From: an uncultured Verrucomicrobiota bacterium
GTDB taxonomy: Bacteria; Verrucomicrobiota; Kiritimatiellia; CAIVKH01
Reading direction: 5' to 3'
Assembly: GCA_937996795.1 (NCBI GenBank)
Contig: CALKUH010000028.1
Coordinates: 1 to 64,000 of the forward strand
Length of the DNA: 64,000 nt
The notes beneath the pieces are model-generated. The model worked only from the letters and a program-made list of their open reading frames with translations. It made no database searches and had not been told where the DNA came from. This document shows, piece after piece, positions 57,756-64,000 of this stretch (its first letter is position 1; every line of letters begins with the position of its first letter). The translations under genes were made by a program, and so were the position numbers.

Positions 57756-60239
57756 ATGATGCGCGACGACTCCATGAACAGCGCCCCCCCGTTAGAACCA
57801 TCCGTCGCGCGCGCCCCGCGGGCCCAGCGTGTGGCCTGCGCCCACTGTGGGGCGCCGTGTCCGGAGGAGTCGCCCCGCCACAACGAGTTGAGCTTCTGTT
57901 GCACCGGCTGCCGCACCGTGTTCCAGATCCTGCACGAAAGCGGCCTGGGCCGCTTCTACGCCCTCGAAAAGCAACCCGGCATCCGCGTGGCGGAAGCGCC
58001 CGCGCCGGACCGCTTCGCCTTCCTCGACGCGGGCTCGCTGCGGGAGCAACTCGCCGACTATGCGGACGCCCGCTCCACACGGGTCACCCTGCGCATCCCG
58101 TCGATGCACTGCCTCGCCTGCGTGTGGCTGCTGGAGAACCTCTTCCGCCTGGAACCGGCCATCGGCCCGTCACGCGTAAACTTTCCGCGCCGCGAACTCA
58201 CGATTTCATTCGATCACCAACGCCTGCCCTTCAGCCGCCTCGCGCACCTGCTCGCCTCGCTGGGCTACGAGCCCGCGCTGAACCTGGGCGCCTTGCGCGA
58301 ACAGCAGTCCCGCACCGCGCCCGGCCAGCGCGGACTCTGGCTGCGCATCGGCGTCGCGGGGTTCGCCTTCGGCAACATCATGCTGCTGAGCATCCCGTCC
58401 TACCTCGGCCTGAAGGAAGGCGAATGGTTCCGCCCCTTTTTCGGCTGGCTGAGCCTCGGCCTCGCTCTGCCGGTCCTGCTGTTCAGCGCCTCGGACTACT
58501 GGCGCTCCGCGGCGCTCGGGGTGCGGCGCCGGATGTTGACGATCGAATTCCCCATTGCCATCGGCCTCGCCGCGCTGTTCCTGCAGAGCGCGTTCGACGT
58601 GGCGACCGGGGCCGGCGAGGGCTATTTCGATTCGTTCGCCGGGCTCGTGTTCTTCCTGCTCTGCGGACGCTGGTTCCAGCAAAAGAGCTTCGACTGGCTC
58701 TCCTTCGAACGCGACTACCAGTCCTACTTCCCGCTGTCCGTCCTGCGCGTGGAACCGACCGGCGCACGCAGCATCCCCCTGACCGACGTGCGAATCGGGG
58801 ACCGCATCCGCGTGCGCCACGGGGAACTGGTCCCCGCGGACGCCCGTCTGCTCTCCGGCGCGGCACACCTGGACTACAGCTTCGTCACCGGCGAGGCGGA
58901 ACCCGTCGCGCGCGCGGTCGGCGACCATGTGTATGCGGGCGGCCGGCAGATGGGCTCCGCAATCGAACTCGAAACGATCAAGGAGACCTCGCGCAGTTAC
59001 CTCGCCTCGCTGTGGGACCACGAAGCGTTCCGCAAAACACGCGACGCAAGCCTGCACAACATGACCAATCGCGCTGGCCGCCGCTTCACCGTCGGCGTCC
59101 TCCTCTTCGCGGCCGCCGCCACGGCCTGGTGGATCCTGAATCATCCGGCCGAGGCGCCGCGCATTTTCGCCTCGATCCTTATCGTCGCCTGCCCCTGTGC
59201 GCTCGCCCTCTCCGCGCCCTTCGCACTGGGCGCCGCCGTCCGCCTGCTCGCACGTCACCGCGTATTCCTCAAGAATACCGACACCCTGGAAGCGCTGGCC
59301 CGCGCGGATGCCGTCGTCCTGGACAAGACCGGCACCCTCACAAAAGCACGGCCGGACGCGTCGTATGCCGGCGCCGCGCTCACGGAAAATGAGTTGGCAG
59401 CAGTCCGCGCGGTCGCGGCCCAATCGACGCATCCGCTGAGCTGCGCCATCGCGGGCGAGGCCGCGCGCCAGGCGCTCCCCCCGGTTTCCGAATTCCAGGA
59501 GGCCGAAGGCCGGGGCATCCAGGGCCTTGCGAATGGCCTGCACGTCGCCATCGGCTCCAGCGGATGGCTCGCCTCACTCGGCGCTCCGGCAACCGGCACG
59601 CTGCCGCAAGGCGGCGCCGCCGTTGCAATCAACGGGACGTTTCGCGGCGCCTTCACGGCACAGACCGCGCTGCGGACGGATATCGCGGCGCTCGCCCACG
59701 CCCTCGGCGAGGGTCGCCACCTGACCCTGCTGTCCGGCGACCGCGACACGGAACGCGCGCAATATGCCGGCTGGCTCGGCCCCGCCGCCACGCTGCGCTT
59801 CAACCAGACGCCCGCCGAAAAGCTGGACGCGATATGCACCTTGCAGGACCAAGGGCGTCGCGTCGCCATGGTCGGCGACGGACTGAATGACGCCGGCGCG
59901 CTGCGACAAGCCGATGTGGGCATCGCCGTGACGGAACACGCGTCCTCCTTCTCGCCGGCCAGCGATGTCATTCTCGAAGCCGGCCAGTTGGCGCGACTGC
60001 CGGAACTCTTCAACTTCGCGCGCGCGGCGATCCGCGTCGTATACGCCAGCTTTGGCGTCTCCCTCGTCTACAACGCCATCGGCCTGACCTTCGCGGCGAC
60101 GGGCCTGCTCTCGCCACTTGTCTCCGCCATCCTGATGCCGATCAGTTCGTTCACGGTCATTTCCTTCGCACTGCTGGCCACCCGCCTCACCGCCGCCCGG
60201 CATGGCTGGGGCGCCCCCGCACAGGAGGCCGCGCCATGA
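57756..60239 (+). CDS. ccoI: Copper-translocating P-type ATPase for cbb3 assembly (CcoI)
   Basis: An 827-residue heavy-metal ATPase. The N-terminal Cys-rich segment (CAHCGAPC, then CCTGC) precedes an HMA-like domain with MHCLACVW. Eight membrane helices are expected. The core shows the TGE phosphatase motif (FVTGEAEP), the CPC ion site (VACPCALAL), DKTGTLTK with the phosphorylated Asp, and GDGLNDAGAL. The extra Cys-rich front is typical of CcoI/FixI proteins, which deliver copper to the CcoN active site. It is the first gene of the cbb3 operon and overlaps ccoS (ATGA). Alternative starts are ATG 57759 and 57774. Confidence 0.94.
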   Translation: MMRDDSMNSAPPLEPSVARAPRAQRVACAHCGAPCPEESPRHNELSFCCTGCRTVFQILHESGLGRFYALEKQPGIRVAEAPAPDRFAFLDAGSLREQLADYADARSTRVTLRIPSMHCLACVWLLENLFRLEPAIGPSRVNFPRRELTISFDHQRLPFSRLAHLLASLGYEPALNLGALREQQSRTAPGQRGLWLRIGVAGFAFGNIMLLSIPSYLGLKEGEWFRPFFGWLSLGLALPVLLFSASDYWRSAALGVRRRMLTIEFPIAIGLAALFLQSAFDVATGAGEGYFDSFAGLVFFLLCGRWFQQKSFDWLSFERDYQSYFPLSVLRVEPTGARSIPLTDVRIGDRIRVRHGELVPADARLLSGAAHLDYSFVTGEAEPVARAVGDHVYAGGRQMGSAIELETIKETSRSYLASLWDHEAFRKTRDASLHNMTNRAGRRFTVGVLLFAAAATAWWILNHPAEAPRIFASILIVACPCALALSAPFALGAAVRLLARHRVFLKNTDTLEALARADAVVLDKTGTLTKARPDASYAGAALTENELAAVRAVAAQSTHPLSCAIAGEAARQALPPVSEFQEAEGRGIQGLANGLHVAIGSSGWLASLGAPATGTLPQGGAAVAINGTFRGAFTAQTALRTDIAALAHALGEGRHLTLLSGDRDTERAQYAGWLGPAATLRFNQTPAEKLDAICTLQDQGRRVAMVGDGLNDAGALRQADVGIAVTEHASSFSPASDVILEAGQLARLPELFNFARAAIRVVYASFGVSLVYNAIGLTFAATGLLSPLVSAILMPISSFTVISFALLATRLTAARHGWGAPAQEAAP

Positions 60240-60412
60240 GCGTCCTGTTTGTCCTGATGCTGGCGAGCCTGGGCGTCGCCCTGCTGTTCCTGGCCGGCTT
60301 CTGCTGGTCGGTCCGCTCGGGGCAGTTCGACGACACCGGCACGCCGCCGCTGCGCCTGCTGACCGACGACGATTCTTCAAAACCTGAGACTGAAACGAAA
60401 GAGGAGACATGA
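60236..60412 (+). CDS. ccoS: cbb3 oxidase maturation protein CcoS
   Basis: A 58-residue protein with one N-terminal membrane helix (VLFVLMLASLGVALLFLAGF), then WSVRSGQFDDTGTPPLRLL. The VRSGQFDD motif is characteristic of CcoS, needed for haem and copper insertion in cbb3 oxidases. It overlaps the ccoI stop and the ccoN start by four bases each (ATGA in both cases). The C-terminal tail is charged. GAGGAG within its last codons is the ribosome binding site of ccoN. Confidence 0.93.
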   Translation: MSVLFVLMLASLGVALLFLAGFCWSVRSGQFDDTGTPPLRLLTDDDSSKPETETKEET

Positions 60413-62547
60413 ACACGGAAACCATCCGCTACGACAACCGGATCGTCCGCGCCTTTTCATTCGTCACCGTGCTATGGGGCGTGGTGGGGATGCTGGTCGG
60501 GCTGATCATCGCGCTGCAAATCTTCATCCCCGAGGCCAACCTCGGGCGCGCGTGGACCACGTTCGGCCGCCTGCGTCCCCTGCACACGAATGCCGTGATC
60601 TTCGCGTTCGTCGGCAACGGCATGTTCGCGGGCATCTACTATTCGCTGCAGCGCCTGTGCAAGGCCCGCATGTTCAACGACACCTTGAGCTGGATCCACT
60701 TCTGGGGCTGGCAGCTCATCATCGTCGCCGCGGCGATCACGCTGCCGATGGGCTTCACGACGAGCAAGGAATACGCCGAACTCGAATGGCCGATCGACAT
60801 CGCGATCACGCTGGTCTGGGTCGTCTTCGCGATCAACCTCTTCGGCACCATCGCCAAGCGGCGCGAACGGCACATGTACGTCGCGATCTGGTTCTACATC
60901 TCCACCGTCGTCACGGTCGCGGTCCTGCACATCGTCAACTCGTTCGAGCTGCCGCTGAGCTGGATGAAGAGCTATTCCATTTATGCCGGCGTGCAGGACG
61001 CCCTCGTGCAGTGGTGGTACGGCCACAACGCCGTCGCGTTCTTCCTCACCACGCCGTACCTCGGCCTGATGTACTACTTCATCCCCAAGGCGTCGGGCCG
61101 CCCGGTCTTCTCCTACCGCCTGTCGATCATCCATTTCTGGGCGCTGATCTTCATCTACATCTGGGCCGGCCCGCACCACCTGCTCTATTCCGCGCTGCCC
61201 GACTGGGCGCAGTCGCTCGGCATGGTGTTCTCGCTGATGCTGATCGCGCCGTCGTGGGGCGGCATGCTGAACGGGTTGCTGACGCTTCGCGGCGCGTGGG
61301 ACAAGGTGCGCCAGGAGCCGGTGCTGAAGTTCATGGTCGTCGCGATCACCGCCTACGGCATGGCGACGCTGGAGGGCCCCACCCTCTCGATCAAGAGCGT
61401 CAACGCACTGTCGCACTTCACCGACTGGACCATTGCGCACGTGCACACCGGCGCGCTCGGGTGGAACGGCTTCCTGACGTTCGGCATGCTCTACTGGCTC
61501 ATCCCGCAGATGTACAACACGAAGATCTGGTCGCTGAAACTGGCGAACTGGCACTTCTGGATCGGCCTGCTCGGCATGATGTTCTACATCGTACCGATCT
61601 ACTGGACAGGTGTGACGCAGGGCCTGATGTGGAAACAGTTCACGGCCGACGGCTTCCTGCAATACCCGAACTTCCTCGAAACGTTGCTGCAGTTGATCCC
61701 GATGTACATCCTCCGCTCCATCGGCGGCGGCCTGTATCTCATCGGCGCGCTGCTGATGGCGTTCAACCTGATCATGACCGCGCGGCGCGGTTCGTTCATC
61801 GCGGATGTCGAAGTCCAGGTCGCCGCGATGCCGCCGCTGGAGAAATCCGCGGAGCAGCACCCCTACCGGCACCGCTGGCTTGAGCGCAAACCACTTCTCT
61901 TCACCGTGCTCTCCCTCGTCGCGATCCTGATCGGCGGCATCGTCGAGGCGGTGCCGACGTTCCTGATCCGCACGAACGTGCCCACGATCTCGGCCGTGCG
62001 CCCCTACACGCCGCTCGAATTGCACGGGCGCGACCTCTACATCCGCGAAGGCTGCGTGAGCTGCCACTCGCAGCTCGTGCGCCCGTTCCGCTCCGAAACC
62101 GAGCGCTATGGCGAATATTCCAAGGCCGGCGAGTTCGTCTACGACCATCCGTTCCTCTGGGGGTCCAAACGCACGGGCCCGGACCTGCACCGCGTCGGCC
62201 GGAAGTACCCGAACGCATGGCACGCGCGCCACATGGAGGATCCGCGCTCGACCTCGCCCGGCTCGGTCATGCCGCCCTACCCGTGGCTGCTGCGGGACAA
62301 ACTCGACACGCGGACCACCGCGGCGAAGATCAAACTGATGCGCAAACTCGGCGTGCCCTATCCGCCGGGCTACGAGAAACAGGCCATGGCCGATCTGGCG
62401 AAGCAGGCGCAGGCCATTTCCGACGACCTGAAGCAGAACCAGGTGCCGGTAGAACCCGACCGCGAAATCATCGCGCTGATCGCCTACCTGCAGCGGCTCG
62501 GCACCGACATCCGCACCGACCTCGTCGCGGCGGGAGGTGCGAAATGA
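60409..62547 (+). CDS. ccoNO: Fused cbb3 cytochrome oxidase subunits I and II (CcoNO)
   Basis: A 712-residue fusion. Residues 1-about 480 are CcoN with twelve or more helices; haem ligands are in LRPLHTNAVIFAF, in WWYGHNAVAFFLTT with the CuB/Tyr region, in the PHHLLYS region, and in HVHTGALGWNG. After a linker and a further helix (about 490-520), residues about 530-712 are CcoO with a mono-haem CVSCH (549-553), SQLVRPF and SVMPPYPWL carrying the distal Met. The CcoN-CcoO fusion is known from Bacteroidota and several other phyla. The enzyme reduces oxygen with high affinity. It overlaps ccoS and ccoQ by four bases each. Confidence 0.96.
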   Translation: MNTETIRYDNRIVRAFSFVTVLWGVVGMLVGLIIALQIFIPEANLGRAWTTFGRLRPLHTNAVIFAFVGNGMFAGIYYSLQRLCKARMFNDTLSWIHFWGWQLIIVAAAITLPMGFTTSKEYAELEWPIDIAITLVWVVFAINLFGTIAKRRERHMYVAIWFYISTVVTVAVLHIVNSFELPLSWMKSYSIYAGVQDALVQWWYGHNAVAFFLTTPYLGLMYYFIPKASGRPVFSYRLSIIHFWALIFIYIWAGPHHLLYSALPDWAQSLGMVFSLMLIAPSWGGMLNGLLTLRGAWDKVRQEPVLKFMVVAITAYGMATLEGPTLSIKSVNALSHFTDWTIAHVHTGALGWNGFLTFGMLYWLIPQMYNTKIWSLKLANWHFWIGLLGMMFYIVPIYWTGVTQGLMWKQFTADGFLQYPNFLETLLQLIPMYILRSIGGGLYLIGALLMAFNLIMTARRGSFIADVEVQVAAMPPLEKSAEQHPYRHRWLERKPLLFTVLSLVAILIGGIVEAVPTFLIRTNVPTISAVRPYTPLELHGRDLYIREGCVSCHSQLVRPFRSETERYGEYSKAGEFVYDHPFLWGSKRTGPDLHRVGRKYPNAWHARHMEDPRSTSPGSVMPPYPWLLRDKLDTRTTAAKIKLMRKLGVPYPPGYEKQAMADLAKQAQAISDDLKQNQVPVEPDREIIALIAYLQRLGTDIRTDLVAAGGAK

Positions 62548-62741
62548 TCCGCAACATCCTCGAACACATCGGCGGCGTGGCCGCCTATCCGGTCATCTCG
62601 CTGGTGATCTTCGTGCTGGTGTTTCTCGGGTTCGCCCTCTGGGCGCTCACGATGAGCCGGACGCAGGTGGAGCACGCGAGCCGGCTGCCCCTCGAGAACG
62701 ATTCCATGCCCGCTGAAGGAGAATCCCGCCATGAGTCATGA
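62544..62741 (+). CDS. ccoQ: cbb3 oxidase small subunit CcoQ-like
   Basis: A 65-residue single-helix protein, MIRNILEHIGGVAAYPVISLVIF, with a helix at about 17-38 and a polar tail starting SRTQVEHASRLPL. Position and size are as expected for CcoQ, which stabilises the complex. Its ATG overlaps the ccoNO stop by four bases, and its 3' end overlaps the ccoP start by eleven. Sequence identity to classical CcoQ is weak. Confidence 0.8.
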   Translation: MIRNILEHIGGVAAYPVISLVIFVLVFLGFALWALTMSRTQVEHASRLPLENDSMPAEGESRHES

Positions 62742-63288
62742 TGAAAACCCCATGTCCGGCCACGAGGTGGACGGCATCACGGAACTCGACAACCGCCTGC
62801 CGCGCTGGTGGGTCTGGCTGTTCAACATCACGATCATCTTCTCGGTGATTTACGTGCTCTACTTCCATGTCTTCAACCTCGGCGACCTGCAGGCGGCGGC
62901 GTACGACAGGGAAATGGCCAGGGCGCGCGGCGTCACGGAGGCCGCCGCGGTCGCGAGCAGCGGCCCGGGCGACAACGAGCCCTCCACCGACCCGGCGGTC
63001 CTCGCGCGTGGACGCACACTCTTCACCGCGAACTGCGCCGTGTGCCATGCGCCGGACGGCGGCGGCTTGATCGGCCCCAACCTCACGGACGATCACTTCA
63101 TCCACGGCCCCACGTTCGCCGATGAAATAAAGGTCATCCGCGAAGGCGTGATCGCCAAGGGCATGATCGCGTGGAAAACGCAACTGCGCCCGGCGGACAT
63201 CCACGCCGTCGCCAGCTATGTCCACACGCTTCGCGGCACCACGCCGGCCACCGCCAAGGCGCCGGAGGGCGTGAAGGCAGACTCCTAG
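62731..63288 (+). CDS. ccoP: cbb3 oxidase subunit III with a single haem (CcoP)
   Basis: A 185-residue subunit. An N-terminal domain typical of CcoP (HEVDGITELDNRLPRWWVWLF) is followed by one membrane helix (about 29-46). A single class I cytochrome c domain then follows, with CAVCH (102-106) and the distal Met likely in KGMIAW. Standard proteobacterial CcoP has two haem c domains; this protein has only one and is correspondingly shorter. The C-terminal tail is polar. Ribosome binding site AAGGAG lies upstream of ATG 62731, within ccoQ. Confidence 0.93.
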   Translation: MSHDENPMSGHEVDGITELDNRLPRWWVWLFNITIIFSVIYVLYFHVFNLGDLQAAAYDREMARARGVTEAAAVASSGPGDNEPSTDPAVLARGRTLFTANCAVCHAPDGGGLIGPNLTDDHFIHGPTFADEIKVIREGVIAKGMIAWKTQLRPADIHAVASYVHTLRGTTPATAKAPEGVKADS

Positions 63289-63294
63289 ATCGTT

Positions 63295-63350
63295 CTCGTC
63301 GTCGTCCTCCTCCTCGTCCTCGAAAGGCCCGGAGCGAGGACGACGACGAG
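63295..63350. repeat. Perfect 15-bp inverted repeat of triplets
   Basis: CTCGTCGTCGTCCTC (63295-63309) and its exact complement GAGGACGACGACGAG (63336-63350) flank a 26-base loop. The arms are GAC/GTC triplet runs. It lies between the ccoP stop (63288) and the ccoG start (63367). It may be a terminator-like or mRNA-stability element that lowers ccoG expression, or a member of a genome-wide repeat family. No U-tract follows. Confidence 0.7.
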
Positions 63351-63366
63351 CGCGAGGGCGACGACG

Positions 63367-64000
63367 ATGAATAGTCCCACAGCAGAAGCGCCCGATTTCC
63401 GCAATGCGATCCCGACGGCGGACCGCAAGGGAAACCGGATCTGGATCTATCCACGCCAGCCGGCGGGCCGCTACCACCGCTGGCGCACATGGGTGGCGTG
63501 GCTGCTCCTCGCGATCCTCGCCGCCGGCCCCTTCATCAAGATCAACGGCGCGCCGCTGTTGATGATGAATTTCCCGGAGCGGAAATTCATCCTCTTCGGG
63601 CAGATCTTCTGGCCGCAGGACTTCTACATCTTCGCCCTGCTGCTGCTCACGATCTTCATCATCATCGTGCTTTCCACCGCCGCGTTCGGACGCGTGTGGT
63701 GCGGGTGGATGTGCCCGCAGACCATTTTCATGGAGATGGTGTTCCGCAAGATCGAGTATTGGATCGAAGGCGATGCCCACCAGCAGCGCGCGCTGGATGC
63801 CGCGCCGTGGACCGCGGGCAAGGCATGGCGCAAAGGCCTCAAACACGCGATTTTCCTCGCCCTCTCCTTTGGCGTCGGCAACCTGCTGCTGGCCTACATC
63901 ATCGGCGTGGAGGAACTGTGGCGGATCGTCAGCGACGACCCGCGCAACCACCTCGTGGGCCTCAGCGCCATGATCGGGTTCACCCTGTTGTTCTACGGCA
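63367..64000 (+). CDS. ccoG: cbb3 oxidase accessory protein CcoG, partial
   Basis: The first 211 residues of an Fe-S membrane protein. The N-terminus (RIWIYPRQPAGRYHRWRTWVAWLLLAIL) and the segment AFGRVWCGWMCPQTIFMEMVF are the CcoG/RdxA/FixG signature, including the first ferredoxin-like Cys pair (CGWMCP). Three or four helices are visible. The gene continues beyond the window; the later CxxCxxCxxxCP motifs are not seen. CcoG acts in copper reduction for cbb3 assembly. The start at 63367 has a GAGGG about nine bases upstream. Confidence 0.92.
   Translation, partial: MNSPTAEAPDFRNAIPTADRKGNRIWIYPRQPAGRYHRWRTWVAWLLLAILAAGPFIKINGAPLLMMNFPERKFILFGQIFWPQDFYIFALLLLTIFIIIVLSTAAFGRVWCGWMCPQTIFMEMVFRKIEYWIEGDAHQQRALDAAPWTAGKAWRKGLKHAIFLALSFGVGNLLLAYIIGVEELWRIVSDDPRNHLVGLSAMIGFTLLFYG

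Noticed and set aside
60409..62547. CcoN-CcoO fusion as a novel arrangement
   Set aside because: Such fusions are already known from Bacteroidota and other phyla, so it is annotated but not scored as new.

Overview
This 64 kb window is GC-rich chromosomal DNA (about 65 percent G+C by eye), densely coding, with short intergenic gaps and many 1-34 nt overlaps. I see no phage, insertion sequence, CRISPR array, rRNA or tRNA. The gene content suggests a free-living, oxygen-respiring Gram-negative bacterium, most likely of the Planctomycetota-Verrucomicrobiota-Kiritimatiellota group. The pointers are an alternative complex III fused to a caa3 oxidase operon, a fused CcoN-CcoO, a PrsK-type sensor kinase and a CBS/DRTGG pyrophosphatase. 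This placement is an inference from gene content, and Rhodothermota-like or other lineages are not excluded.

Layout. 0.4-1.2 kb: a prephenate dehydratase with altered signature motifs. 15.3-1.3 kb (minus strand): one respiratory operon, actABCDEF - small membrane protein - SCO - coxB - coxA - coxC - coxD - ctaB - DUF420. It encodes a quinol:cytochrome c oxidoreductase (alternative complex III), a type A2 caa3 oxidase, its copper chaperone and its haem O synthase. 15.6-21.9 kb: a rhodanese-YceI fusion, a type I pullulanase, an exported peroxiredoxin-like protein, an SRPBCC/GyrI-like protein and an Mn-dependent pyrophosphatase. 21.9-25.8 kb (minus): a MacAB-like ABC exporter. 26-29.7 kb: a phosphate module (DUF47, PiT, PhoR-like kinase). 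30.2-35.2 kb: cobalamin-dependent methionine synthase (metH), divergent from an adrenodoxin-type ferredoxin-NADP reductase, with a large palindrome between them.

35.3-40.8 kb: a single-domain response regulator, an FAD-linked oxidase, a receiver-kinase protein, a FadL-type porin and a methyltransferase. The last two sit in a stretch of lower GC. 41.0-49.1 kb: a tightly coupled unit of a ketosynthase with a Cys-His-Asn set of catalytic residues, two related sensor kinases (the first PrsK-like), a sigma54 activator (PrsR-like) and a nucleotide-sugar epimerase. This looks like a signalling and envelope or exopolysaccharide locus. 49.2-56.2 kb: a secreted beta-helix protein, a protein with an RG/RD-rich disordered linker, a transglutaminase-like protein, a PuuD-type membrane protein with cytochrome c, and a lipocalin lipoprotein.

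56.2-64.0 kb: a radical SAM/SPASM enzyme with an Rrf2 regulator, divergent from a cbb3 oxidase operon (ccoI-ccoS-ccoNO fusion-ccoQ-ccoP-ccoG, the last cut by the window end). The two ends of the window therefore hold the two aerobic branches: a quinol - ACIII - cytochrome c - caa3 route, and a high-affinity cbb3 oxidase possibly under an Fe-S sensing Rrf2 repressor.

The most interesting points are the ketosynthase with Asn where the second catalytic His should be, operonic with two kinases; the near-perfect 30 bp palindrome between metH and a putative partner reductase; the rhodanese domain with Asp in place of its catalytic Cys; and the repeats upstream of the Rrf2 and DUF420 genes.
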